Of a stretch of 64,000 bases of DNA, positions 7,863-16,646 are shown piece by piece; the first letter of the stretch is position 1; every line of letters begins with the position of its first letter. The notes below the pieces were generated by a model. It did no database searches. It was not told the DNA's origin and worked only from the letters and a program-made list of their open reading frames with translations. The position numbers and the translations under genes are program-made. This stretch comes from Ruminococcaceae bacterium UBA6413 (GTDB lineage: Bacteria; Bacillota; Clostridia; Oscillospirales; Ruminococcaceae), in contig DJPL01000068.1 in NCBI GenBank assembly GCA_002437415.1, positions 17,080 to 81,079 on the forward strand, written 5' to 3'.

Positions 7863-7904
7863 AAATGCCCGACTGCTGTAGAAAGCCTGTCGGGCATTTT
7901 CTGT
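7863..7904 (+). terminator. Rho-independent terminator after the P-type ATPase
   Basis: An 11-bp stem (7863-7873/7889-7899) with a T-rich tail ends the DUF6110/ATPase unit. Confidence 0.85.
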
Positions 7905-8009
7905 ATCATATCTGTTTTTGCATATGCAATATCCCTTTCAATTTTTCGTAGGGCGGCGGCTTGCCCCGCTCCGAAATGTCAAAATCTTTTTAAAATTTCA
8001 ATTTGCTTG

Positions 8010-8038
8010 TTGCGCCGGATTTACAGTTGTGTTATACT
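8010..8038 (+). promoter_or_regulatory. Probable sigma-A promoter for the zinc-ribbon/TPM gene pair
   Basis: TTGCGC (8010-8015), a 17-base spacer and TATACT (8033-8038). The -35 box is imperfect and the -10 box good. It lies about 45 bases ahead of the start codon. Confidence 0.65.
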
Positions 8039-8085
8039 TTTATTGACATCAAAAACCTACTTGAGCGAAAGGAAACAGATATAAT

Positions 8086-9174
8086 ATGGGTGCGATACTT
8101 GAATATAAATGCCCGTGTTGCGGCGGGCCTTTACAGTTTGACTCCGATGCGCAGAAGATGAAGTGTCCTTACTGCGACAACGAGTTTGACGCGGAAACGC
8201 TCAAGGGCAACGATGATATACTTAAAGAAGAAAAGCCGGATATGATGGACTGGTCAAGTCAGCCCGGCAACGAGTGGATGCAAGGCGAGCTTGACGGGCA
8301 GAAGGTCTATCTCTGTAATTCCTGCGGCGGTCAGATCATCTGTGACGAAACCACAGGTGCTACCGAATGCCCCTATTGCGGAAGTCCTGTTGTAATGATG
8401 GGGCAGTTTGCCGGCGACAAGCGTCCCGATATAATTATACCGTTCAAGCTTGATAAGCAGGCGGCAAAGGAGGGCTTCAAAAAGCACCTTTGTAAGAAAC
8501 GTCTGCTCCCTAAAGCGTTCAGGACAGACAGCTACATAGATGAAGTCAAGGGTGTGTATGTTCCGTTCTGGCTGTACGACGCACACGCGGACGCACAGGC
8601 GTATTTCCACGCGACCAAGGTAAAAATGTGGAGCGACTCAAAGTATGATTACACCAAGACCTCGCACTACAGGCTGTTCCGCAGAGGCTCAATGGATTAC
8701 GAGAGAGTGCCGGTCGACGGCTCAAGCAAGATGGCGGACGACCTTATGGAGTCGCTTGAACCGTTCACGGCGGACGGGGAAGTGCCGTTTCAGACCGCCT
8801 ACCTGTCGGGTTATATGGCGGATAAGTACGATGTGGATCCTAACGAGTGCAACGGCAGAGCGAACGAGCGCATAAAAAAGAGCACGCTTGACTGCCTTTC
8901 GACAACAACTGTGGGATTTACGACCGTAACTCCCGAGAATTCTTCCGTACAGCTCCAAAACGGCACAGTGAAATACGCCTTATATCCTGTATGGTTGCTT
9001 ACGGCTAAGTGGAACGGCGAGATATACAACTTTGCAATGAACGGACAGACAGGAAAGTTTGTCGGAAATCTGCCGCTCGATAAGGGCGCATACTGGCGCT
9101 GGACAGGGCTAATAGCACTTATAGCGACCGCTATATCGCTTGCCGCATCTGCGGCGGCGCTGTTTTTACGATAA
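8086..9174 (+). CDS. Zinc-ribbon membrane-anchored protein of unknown function
   Basis: This 362-residue protein begins with two TFIIB-like zinc ribbons: CPCCGG...CPYCD in residues 8-32, and CNSCGG...CPYCGSP around 75-100. An alpha/beta region with many aromatic residues follows, and a single membrane helix closes the protein (about 340-360). Such proteins are common in Clostridia, where they are usually annotated only as TFIIB-type zinc ribbon-containing. It is followed after 14 bases by a TPM-domain protein, so the two are probably co-translated and may act together at the membrane. The AAAGGA ribosome site supports ATG 8086. Confidence 0.8.
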   Translation: MGAILEYKCPCCGGPLQFDSDAQKMKCPYCDNEFDAETLKGNDDILKEEKPDMMDWSSQPGNEWMQGELDGQKVYLCNSCGGQIICDETTGATECPYCGSPVVMMGQFAGDKRPDIIIPFKLDKQAAKEGFKKHLCKKRLLPKAFRTDSYIDEVKGVYVPFWLYDAHADAQAYFHATKVKMWSDSKYDYTKTSHYRLFRRGSMDYERVPVDGSSKMADDLMESLEPFTADGEVPFQTAYLSGYMADKYDVDPNECNGRANERIKKSTLDCLSTTTVGFTTVTPENSSVQLQNGTVKYALYPVWLLTAKWNGEIYNFAMNGQTGKFVGNLPLDKGAYWRWTGLIALIATAISLAASAAALFLR

Positions 9175-9188
9175 GGGGGCGGACAGAT

Positions 9189-10142
9189 ATGATCAAAAAG
9201 CTTACAGCCGTACTCACAGCGGCGCTGATAACATTCTGTATGGCGTTCCCCGCATTTGCCGAAGCGAATAAGGATTGGCAGAACGGGGAGATCCCCGAAG
9301 AAAGACAGCTCCCGAGGGCAGTGGACTATACCGATACATTCTCGGATACACAGCTGAAAAGTCTTAACAGCAAGCTCGACACGCTGAGCAACAAGTGGAA
9401 CACCGATATTGTCTGCCTGCTTGATTATGACCTTGGCGGTTATGACACGGCAACGGAATATGCCGATGATTACTATGATTACAACGGCTTTGCCGAGGAC
9501 GGCATTCTTTTTGCGGTGTTCATCGAAAGCCGCGACTGGGCGATAAGCACCAAGGGTGAAGCCATAGATACGTTTGACAACTACGAGAACGATATAATCG
9601 ACTATCTTATAGACGACCTTTCGGACGATGAATTTTACAGCGCATTTATAATGTATGCGGACAGATGTGACGACCTGCTCGGCAATTACTACAGCGACAG
9701 CAACGATGACAACAGTTATGCGGCGGGTAATGATGACGACGATTATTACGACTACGATGACAATTACAATGACGGTGACGATTTTAATTACGACCCTGCC
9801 GGTACGACTGAGTCAGAGCCGGATCGCGAAACTATCCTCATTGCTGTTGCGATAAGCGTTGTTATAGGCATTGCGTCCGGATTTATCGGTACAGGTATAA
9901 TGAGATCTAAGCTTAAAAGCGTGAGATTTCAGTCCGGGGCGGCTGACTATGTGGTGCCGAACAGTTTTAACCTGCGCGATTCAAAAGATATCTACCTTTA
10001 CAGCACGGTTACCAAGACCGAGCGCCCGACCGATAACGGTAATCATTCGGGTGGTTCTCACGGCGGCTTCAGCGGCGGTGGCGGCGGGTCGCATATAAGC
10101 TCGTCGGGCAGTACGCACGGCGGCGGTTCGGGAAAGTTCTGA
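9189..10142 (+). CDS. TPM-domain (YgcG-like) secreted/membrane protein
   Basis: The 317 residues start with a signal peptide (1-24, ending AFA-EA). A TPM domain follows at about 35-160 (YTDTFSDTQLKSL..., DILFAVF-type strands). Next come an Asp/Asn/Tyr-rich linker (about 170-205) and a membrane helix (about 217-240). The cytoplasmic tail ends in a glycine/serine/histidine-rich GGGGGSH...GGGSGKF. TPM proteins (YgcG, Psb32) have been linked to membrane-protein quality control and phosphatase-like activity; the role here is unknown. It is co-transcribed with the zinc-ribbon protein. Confidence 0.82.
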   Translation: MIKKLTAVLTAALITFCMAFPAFAEANKDWQNGEIPEERQLPRAVDYTDTFSDTQLKSLNSKLDTLSNKWNTDIVCLLDYDLGGYDTATEYADDYYDYNGFAEDGILFAVFIESRDWAISTKGEAIDTFDNYENDIIDYLIDDLSDDEFYSAFIMYADRCDDLLGNYYSDSNDDNSYAAGNDDDDYYDYDDNYNDGDDFNYDPAGTTESEPDRETILIAVAISVVIGIASGFIGTGIMRSKLKSVRFQSGAADYVVPNSFNLRDSKDIYLYSTVTKTERPTDNGNHSGGSHGGFSGGGGGSHISSSGSTHGGGSGKF

Positions 10143-10165
10143 TAAGGCGAAAACGATAAAAAATG

Positions 10166-10196
10166 CGGGTATCGGCACTGCCGATACCCGATTTTT
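10166..10196. terminator. Bidirectional terminator between the TPM gene and mnmE
   Basis: An 11-bp perfect stem (10166-10176/10180-10190) has T residues on the right and A residues on the left, so it can end both convergent transcripts. Confidence 0.9.
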
Positions 10197-10207
10197 ATAT
10201 TTTTCGG

Positions 10208-11581
10208 TTATTTTCCCACGCAAAAGCGCGAGAATATCCTGTCTATTACCTCTTCACTTGCGGTCTTGCCGCTGAGCTCATACAGACTGCTCAGTGCCGC
10301 CTCAAGCTCAAGTCCCGCAACGTCTGCGGTCATACCGCCGTACAGCGCGTTATACGCTCTGTCGACTGCCGCCTGCGCCGATAATGCACACTGTCGCTGG
10401 CGCTCGTTTGCAAGAAAGCCCGCCGCCGGGTCGAGCTTGCTTATGCCGCAACGTTGCTTTATCGCCTGTTCAAGCTCACTTGCGCCGTCACCTGTCTTTG
10501 CACTGATTATTACCGCTTTGCCGAGCTTATCTTCGATATATGCCGTGTCCGCCCTTGTTTCGAGGTCGGACTTATTTATTATCGGAATAACCGTCTTGCC
10601 CGAAAGCAGACCTATAAGCCGCTTGTCATCGTCGGACAGCTCTCTCGAGCCGTCAAATACCGCAAGTATGAGCTGTGCCGTGCCTATGCGGTCTATCATA
10701 CGCTGTACTCCGATGTTTTCTACAGTATCTTCCGTTTCTCTTATGCCTGCACAGTCGGCAAGCTTAAGTATTATATCGCCGAGCTGTACGGTGTCCTCGA
10801 CAATATCACGGGTAGTACCCTCGATATCGGTCACTATGCTCTTTTGTACACCTGTCAGCAGGTTCATAAGCGTTGACTTTCCCGCGTTGGGTTTTCCGAC
10901 TATCGCGGCGGTTATTCCGTCACGCAGTATCGCTCCGCAGTCGTAGGTCGCTATAAGGCTGTCGATGTTTTCTTTTACGGCAGTCACGCTTTTGAGCCAG
11001 TCAGCCTTTGCTATTTCGTCCTCGTCCTCGCTCTCGTCGGGATAATCTATCCACACGGCTATCTCCGAGGTTATCGCTATTATCTGCTCGCAAAGTGCCT
11101 CTATCCTGCGGTAGAGTGCGCCGTCAGTCTGAGCCCTTGCACAGGATAACAGCTGATCGCTCCCCGCGTTTATAAGGTCTATCACGCCCTCCGCTTCCGT
11201 AAGCGACAGCTTGCCGTTTACAAGAGCCTGCTTTGTAAATTCGCCCGCCTGAGCCATTCTTGCCCCTGCCGCCAGTACCGCTTGCAGAACTCTTCTTGTA
11301 ACGTGTATGCCGCCGTGACAGGTTATTTCGGCTGTGTTTTCGCCGGTGTAGCTGTGCGGTGTGTGGAATACTAAAAGTATGCCGTCGTCAAGCTTTGCGC
11401 CGTCCGCCATGATATCACCGTATGCGGCGGTATAGCCGTCCATCTTTTCTATATCGTGCGCGGGGTATTTCGGCATGAATACCTTTGCCGCGACCTTCAG
11501 CGCGTCCGCTCCCGATATTCTTATCATCGAAACGCCGCCGCTTGCCATAGGCGTTGATATTGCCGCTATGCAGTCTGCCAT
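10208..11581 (-). CDS. mnmE: tRNA uridine-5-carboxymethylaminomethyl modification GTPase MnmE
   Basis: This 457-residue enzyme works with MnmG to modify the wobble uridine of certain tRNAs. The N-terminal folate-binding domain starts DCIAAISTPMASGGVSMIRISG. The inserted G domain shows GKPNAGKSTLMNLL (Walker A), GTTRDIVEDT, a DCAG-type G3 and NKSD. The invariant C-terminal CVGK provides the catalytic cysteine. Its start is 7 bases after the stop of the SecA-like gene, so both form one minus-strand operon. mnmG is not in the window. Confidence 0.96.
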   Translation of the reverse strand: MADCIAAISTPMASGGVSMIRISGADALKVAAKVFMPKYPAHDIEKMDGYTAAYGDIMADGAKLDDGILLVFHTPHSYTGENTAEITCHGGIHVTRRVLQAVLAAGARMAQAGEFTKQALVNGKLSLTEAEGVIDLINAGSDQLLSCARAQTDGALYRRIEALCEQIIAITSEIAVWIDYPDESEDEDEIAKADWLKSVTAVKENIDSLIATYDCGAILRDGITAAIVGKPNAGKSTLMNLLTGVQKSIVTDIEGTTRDIVEDTVQLGDIILKLADCAGIRETEDTVENIGVQRMIDRIGTAQLILAVFDGSRELSDDDKRLIGLLSGKTVIPIINKSDLETRADTAYIEDKLGKAVIISAKTGDGASELEQAIKQRCGISKLDPAAGFLANERQRQCALSAQAAVDRAYNALYGGMTADVAGLELEAALSSLYELSGKTASEEVIDRIFSRFCVGK

Positions 11582-11587
11582 TATATC

Positions 11588-13909
11588 TTAATCCTTCTTG
11601 CCGAATAATTTAGCGAAAAAGCCTTTCTTTGCGGGCTTTTCGTCTGCTGTTTCTTCCGTGCTGTCTTCCTGCGCGTCATCGCCGTTATCGTAATAGCTAT
11701 CTTCTTCCTCCTCGGAAAGCGCGGTTTCGATAAAGCTCTTTTTGAGCAGTTCCTCGCCGCTTTCGTTGAGCGTATATGTCCACAGCTCGGTCGGAGTGTT
11801 TATAACAAAATCGTCTATGTTGTCAAGAGTGAGCAGTGTCTGAAGACGCTCGCCCATAGTTTCTATTACTTGTTCTTCCATACCCGAGAAAAATTCCTCG
11901 CAGGTTATGTTGAACTCGTCGGCGGGGTTCTTTCCGCCTATTCTTGTAAGGTGTATGCCGTCACGCAGATATGACGTATAATCCAGATAGTCGCTCCAGT
12001 ATTCGTTTATGACCTGCAATATCACGCGCTTCTGGAGAGCGTTTACGTTATCCTCGCCGAACTTCTGCACGGCGGTGTTATAATCATCGGAAAATTCGCT
12101 CTGCCAGATATCGACCTCAGACTCGCCTGTCAGAAAAGCTCTTCTTCTGCCGAAAACCGCGTCACGGTGCTTTTCGCCGATCATAGTGAATTTGAGCAGG
12201 CGCTTGCGCAGTTCGAGCGTGTCACCCTGCGCTATACGCTGGATACGGTCGACCTCGCGCAGTACGATCTTATCATCTATGGGTTTTCCTGTTTCGGCGG
12301 TGGGGTAGTGCTTTTTAGGTATAAGCTTCTTTATCTCGTACTTTGTCATGATCTCGTCTTCAAGTGAGATGATGAAACGGCTCTCGCCTATGTCACCCTG
12401 TCTGCCGCTTCTGCCGCGCAGCTGCATATCGCCGCGTTCGCTCTCGCTCATAAAAGTGCCGAGTATCAGCAGTCCGCCTGCCGCTACTGCTTCGTCCTTC
12501 TGCGATTCGTCCGCGCCGCCGAGCTTTATGTCAACACCTCTGCCCGACATATTCGCAGAGATAGTGACAGCGCCGGGTCTGCCCGCTTCTTTTATTATTT
12601 CGGCTTCAAGCTCATCGTTCTTTGCGTTGAGTACGTTTGCGGTGATGCCCTCAGCCGCAAGGCGGTCGTTTAATTCTTCGCTCAGCTCTATGCTTGATGT
12701 TCCGACAAGCACGGGCTGATTTTTTGCGTGGGCGGTTTTTATGCACTCTATAATAGCGTTGTCCTTAGCTTCCTTTGTCAGATAAACTTCATAAGGGTGG
12801 TCAACGCGCCTGCACGGGGTATGAGTGGGTATGACCGTCACCTTAAGGTCGTATAACTGCCAGAACTCGTCCTCGGAGCTTTTCGCCGTGCCTGTCATAC
12901 CGCTGAGAAGAGGGTAGCGGCGCAGATAGAACTGCATAGGCACAACGCCCATAATAACGCCTCTGCTTGTGCAGGTAATGCCCTCCTTAAGCTCGACCGC
13001 AGGCTGTAACGAACCGGGATAACGGCGGTTTTCTGCCGCCCTTCCGGTGAACTCATCTATAATTCTTATATTGCCGTCCTTGACGATATAGTCAACGTCC
13101 TTTTTGAGTAAAAAGCAAGCCTTAAGGCAGTCTGTAATGCGGATCAGAAGCTCGTTGTTTTCCTCGTCATAAAGTCCCGAGCCGTCCGTTATAAGCTCCT
13201 CGCACTTGTCCTCGCCCTTTTCGGTAAGGTAGATAGTGCCGAGTTCTTCGTTTATCTCATACATACTGCTGTCGAAGTCTTTTACGAACTCGTAGACCTC
13301 GGGCAGCTTTTCATCGGGCTTTACGGCGGTTTCGCCCGCTATAACGAGCGGCACTCTCGCCTCGTCTATCATCATACTGTCAGCTTCATCGGCTATGCAG
13401 AAGTCGAAATCCGTCTGCACGCAGTCCTCGGGCGTATTCGCAACGAAGTCACGCAGGAAGTCAAAGCCCGCTTCTCTTGCCGTAATATATACTATCTGCT
13501 TTTTGTACAGCTCTTTTTTGTCTGCGATATCGGTCGAGTGCAGGATACAAGCCGAGCTTATACCGAGCGCGTCATATATCGGCTTCATCCATTCGCTGTC
13601 ACGCTTTGCGAGATACTCATTAAAGGTGAGTATTCTGACATTATGACCGCATTTAGCCATATAGCTTGCGGCTATTGCGGCGCAAAGCGTCTTGCCCTCG
13701 CCTGTTTTCATCTCGGTTATTCTGCCCTTGGTGAGCTCATATGCGGCGGTAAGCTGTTCGTCATAGGGGATAAGTCCGAGGTGCTCCTTGCTTGCGATGG
13801 CGCAGGCGGCGAATATCTCGTTTATATCTGTGCTGTCTTTAAGCTCGTCTGCGGTGCTTACTTCTGCGAGTGAGCGGATCTTGTCGATCGATATATTTAT
13901 TTCAGCCAT
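11588..13909 (-). CDS. SecA-family preprotein translocase ATPase, SecA2-like
   Basis: This 773-residue SecA homologue has the NBD1 motifs MKTGEGKT (Walker A) and DEADSMMIDEAR (Walker B), the preprotein-binding region, and helicase motif VI as QLRGRSGRQGD. It powers post-translational export through SecYEG. It is shorter than housekeeping SecA and lacks the C-terminal zinc-binding domain. It ends in an acidic stretch plus the basic tail KKGFFAKLFGKKD. These traits suggest SecA2 or a second SecA, but it could be the only SecA; the rest of the genome would decide. No accessory Sec substrates or SecY2 genes sit nearby. A consensus promoter lies upstream and mnmE is downstream. Confidence 0.85.
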   Translation of the reverse strand: MAEINISIDKIRSLAEVSTADELKDSTDINEIFAACAIASKEHLGLIPYDEQLTAAYELTKGRITEMKTGEGKTLCAAIAASYMAKCGHNVRILTFNEYLAKRDSEWMKPIYDALGISSACILHSTDIADKKELYKKQIVYITAREAGFDFLRDFVANTPEDCVQTDFDFCIADEADSMMIDEARVPLVIAGETAVKPDEKLPEVYEFVKDFDSSMYEINEELGTIYLTEKGEDKCEELITDGSGLYDEENNELLIRITDCLKACFLLKKDVDYIVKDGNIRIIDEFTGRAAENRRYPGSLQPAVELKEGITCTSRGVIMGVVPMQFYLRRYPLLSGMTGTAKSSEDEFWQLYDLKVTVIPTHTPCRRVDHPYEVYLTKEAKDNAIIECIKTAHAKNQPVLVGTSSIELSEELNDRLAAEGITANVLNAKNDELEAEIIKEAGRPGAVTISANMSGRGVDIKLGGADESQKDEAVAAGGLLILGTFMSESERGDMQLRGRSGRQGDIGESRFIISLEDEIMTKYEIKKLIPKKHYPTAETGKPIDDKIVLREVDRIQRIAQGDTLELRKRLLKFTMIGEKHRDAVFGRRRAFLTGESEVDIWQSEFSDDYNTAVQKFGEDNVNALQKRVILQVINEYWSDYLDYTSYLRDGIHLTRIGGKNPADEFNITCEEFFSGMEEQVIETMGERLQTLLTLDNIDDFVINTPTELWTYTLNESGEELLKKSFIETALSEEEEDSYYDNGDDAQEDSTEETADEKPAKKGFFAKLFGKKD

Positions 13910-13984
13910 TTTTGCTGTCCTTTCAGAATAGATATGTATAAACAGTGCCGTGAAAACGGCATTTTAAAGCCGTCTATACCGTTT

Positions 13985-14013
13985 ATTTTACCACAGTGAG
14001 ATGAAAAAAGCAA
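13985..14013 (-). promoter_or_regulatory. Sigma-A promoter for the secA2-like/mnmE operon
   Basis: On the minus strand: TTGCTT (14013-14008), a 17-base spacer and TAAAAT (13990-13985). The leader holds a hairpin (AACGGC...GCCGT, about 13949-13972). Confidence 0.8.
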
Positions 14014-14030
14014 TTATTTTTAAAAAGCAC

Positions 14031-14059
14031 TTGAAAAATACGGATAAATGTGCGACAAT
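14031..14059 (+). promoter_or_regulatory. Sigma-A promoter for glmU
   Basis: TTGAAA (14031-14036), a 17-base spacer and GACAAT (14054-14059). It is divergent from the secA2-like promoter. Confidence 0.75.
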
Positions 14060-14112
14060 ATTAGTTATACAGCGGCGTACTGCCGCAAAAACAGATAAAG
14101 GAATGACTTACT

Positions 14113-15495
14113 TTGAATAATGCAAAATACGCTGTAATACTTGCCGCAGGTGACGGCAAAAGAATGAAGTCCGATAAGCCGAAGGTACTTGCTGAGGTGC
14201 TGTTTCAGCCAATGCTCGGTTGGGTGCTTGATGCAGTAAAGCAGGCAGGCATTGACAACACCGCAGTAATTGTCGGCGCTCACAAGGAGCAGGTAACGGC
14301 TTATCTTGAAACACAGGGTGAATACCCCACATTCGAGCAGAAAGAAAGGCTCGGCACAGGTCACGCGGTAATTCAGGCAAAGCCCTTTATAGAAAAGGCA
14401 AAGGCAGAGAATGCGGATATACTGGTAGCGTGCGGTGACGCACCGTTTATTGACGCAGATACAATAACAGGCTCTTACGAATACCATAAAAACAGCGGTA
14501 ACGATGTCACGGTAGTATCTGCAATTGTCGATGACCCTACAGGCTACGGCAGAATAATAAAGGAAAATGATACCTTCAAGGCTATCGTTGAGCAGAAGGA
14601 CTGCGACAGTGAGCAGGCAAAGGTAAGAGAGATAAACTCGGGCATCTACTGGTTCAAGGCAGAAAAGCTGTGCGGACTTTTAGATAAGCTCGGCAACAAC
14701 AATGCCGCAGGAGAATATTATCTTACGGATACTGTTGCGGTTGCGGATAAGAAAGGCGTATACACAGCAGACAGCGCGGACGTTGTACTCGGCGCTAACA
14801 GCTGCAGTCAGCTTGCCGCTTTGAATGAAGTTGCAAGAAAGAGAAAGCTTGCCGCTCTTATGGACGACGGTGTTGACATTCCGCTGTCTGACGGAATTAT
14901 AATCGGCAAGGACGTTAAGATCGGACACGACACAACAGTACTTCCGAACACGATAATCAAGGGAAACACCGTTATCGGCAACGGCTGTGAGATAGGACCC
15001 AACAGCTATATTTCAAACTGTGTTATAGAGGACAACGTTATCCTGAACAATGTGCAGGCACACGAAAGCAAGGTCGACAGCGGTGCAAAAGCAGGACCTT
15101 TTGTACATCTGCGCCCGAATACTCATCTTCACAGCGGCGTAAAGATAGGCGACTTTGTAGAGGTGAAAAACTCCGAGGTCGGCATAAACACCTGCATAGC
15201 ACACCTGACATATATCGGCGACAGCGATGTCGGCAAGGGTGTGAACTTCGGTTGTGGCTGTGTAACGGCAAACTATGACGGTATAAAGAAGTACCGTACA
15301 ACAATAGGCGACAACGCATTCATCGGCTGTAACACCAATATGATAGCGCCTGTTACTATCGGCGATAATGCGACAACTGCGGCAGGCTCAACCATAACAA
15401 AGGACGTTCCCGCAGACTCGCTTGCGGTAGAGCGCGGTCAGACAAGAATAATCGAAAACTGGGAAAAGAACAAGAAGCGTATCAGAAAAGCATAA
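14113..15495 (+). CDS. glmU: Bifunctional GlmU: GlcN-1-P acetyltransferase / GlcNAc-1-P uridyltransferase
   Basis: This 460-residue enzyme makes UDP-GlcNAc for peptidoglycan and other glycans. The N-terminal Rossmann domain carries LAAGDGKRMKSDKPK (nucleotide binding). The C-terminal half is a left-handed beta-helix of hexapeptide repeats with the catalytic region PFVHLRP and the NYDG motif. The start is TTG 14113, the only in-frame start matching the family N-terminus. It lies about 10 bases after AAAGGA. The downstream hydrolase begins 12 bases after its stop, with GGAGGA in the gap. Confidence 0.95.
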   Translation: MNNAKYAVILAAGDGKRMKSDKPKVLAEVLFQPMLGWVLDAVKQAGIDNTAVIVGAHKEQVTAYLETQGEYPTFEQKERLGTGHAVIQAKPFIEKAKAENADILVACGDAPFIDADTITGSYEYHKNSGNDVTVVSAIVDDPTGYGRIIKENDTFKAIVEQKDCDSEQAKVREINSGIYWFKAEKLCGLLDKLGNNNAAGEYYLTDTVAVADKKGVYTADSADVVLGANSCSQLAALNEVARKRKLAALMDDGVDIPLSDGIIIGKDVKIGHDTTVLPNTIIKGNTVIGNGCEIGPNSYISNCVIEDNVILNNVQAHESKVDSGAKAGPFVHLRPNTHLHSGVKIGDFVEVKNSEVGINTCIAHLTYIGDSDVGKGVNFGCGCVTANYDGIKKYRTTIGDNAFIGCNTNMIAPVTIGDNATTAAGSTITKDVPADSLAVERGQTRIIENWEKNKKRIRKA

Positions 15496-15507
15496 GGAGG
15501 AAAAGCA

Positions 15508-16608
15508 GTGGACGTTTTTCTTTCGGTGCTGTCGGTCGCGGGGCTTATCATCGGTGCAATACTGCTGATAATGATAATATCCCTTCTACTGTCGGCGATA
15601 CTCTATGAGAGCGTTTTCGGAAAGCGATTTGAGATATACGACTCGGCGCATCTGCCCGACCTTAAGGATTACAAGGGGCTTATAAGCGATCCTGTTACAT
15701 TCCCGTCAAAGCGCGGCTATAAGTACACCGGGTTTTATTATCACGATGAGAGCTACGACAGCTTCAGAGGACTTATAGTGTTCTCGCACGGCATATTTGA
15801 CGGACAGCTTAATTTCCTGCCCGAGATCGCTTATTTTGCAAGGCGTGGATATAAGATATTCGCCTTTGACAACAGCGGAAGTCATTTAAGCGGCGGGAAA
15901 TCACTGCGCGGACTTCCTCAGTCGGCGGAGGATCTTGACGCGGCGCTTGCATACGTCACAAAGACAAACACACTGCCGCTGTACCTTTTTGGTCACAGCT
16001 GGGGCGGCTATGCGGTATCGGCTGTGCACTGCTATCATCTTTACGATATCAGGGCGGTGTTTGTACAGAGCGGCTTCAACAGCACAAGCGAAATGGTACT
16101 TGAAGAGGGCTCTGCAATGATGGGCAGGTGGATATATATCCTGAAAGCCTACATAAAGCTGTACGAGCGGATAAAGTACGGCAAGGCGGCGGGCTACACC
16201 GCGCATAAGGGCATAGCAAGGGCGAGTGCAAACGGAACAAAATTTCTTATACTGCACAGCACGGACGACAAGACGATAAGCCTTAAGAACAGCGTGCTTG
16301 CAAACGTAGACAAGAACGAGAATATAACGCTTGTGACGGAAAAGCACAAGGGGCACAATTCGCTTGACAGCGACAGAGCGATAAAGCACAAGGCACAGCT
16401 TGATGCACTGTTTGAAGCAACTTTCCCGAAAAATCTGCGTACAACGAAGAACAAAAGAGAGTTGTTCAAAGAAAACGTCAACAAGGATATCTACTATGAG
16501 CTTGACGGAAAGCTGATGAAGCTTATCGCAGATTTTTATGAAACGGCTGAGAGCGGAGAAGAGCTCGGCAAGGCGAACTTGCACGGAAAGAAACAAAATC
16601 GTAAGTAA
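15508..16608 (+). CDS. Membrane-anchored alpha/beta hydrolase
   Basis: This 366-residue protein has a long N-terminal hydrophobic segment (about 5-32). An alpha/beta-hydrolase fold follows, with the oxyanion region FSHGIFDG, the nucleophile elbow GHSWGGYA (Ser about residue 165) and probable acid HSTDDK. The general base is probably His in KGHNSL. The substrate is unknown; lysophospholipase- or esterase-like activity is plausible. Start GTG 15508 follows GGAGGAAAAGCA. It is in an apparent operon with glmU, with no obvious functional link. Confidence 0.8.
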   Translation: MDVFLSVLSVAGLIIGAILLIMIISLLLSAILYESVFGKRFEIYDSAHLPDLKDYKGLISDPVTFPSKRGYKYTGFYYHDESYDSFRGLIVFSHGIFDGQLNFLPEIAYFARRGYKIFAFDNSGSHLSGGKSLRGLPQSAEDLDAALAYVTKTNTLPLYLFGHSWGGYAVSAVHCYHLYDIRAVFVQSGFNSTSEMVLEEGSAMMGRWIYILKAYIKLYERIKYGKAAGYTAHKGIARASANGTKFLILHSTDDKTISLKNSVLANVDKNENITLVTEKHKGHNSLDSDRAIKHKAQLDALFEATFPKNLRTTKNKRELFKENVNKDIYYELDGKLMKLIADFYETAESGEELGKANLHGKKQNRK

Positions 16609-16646
16609 CGCTTTGTATTATAAATACGAATGTCAGGAGATAAGAA

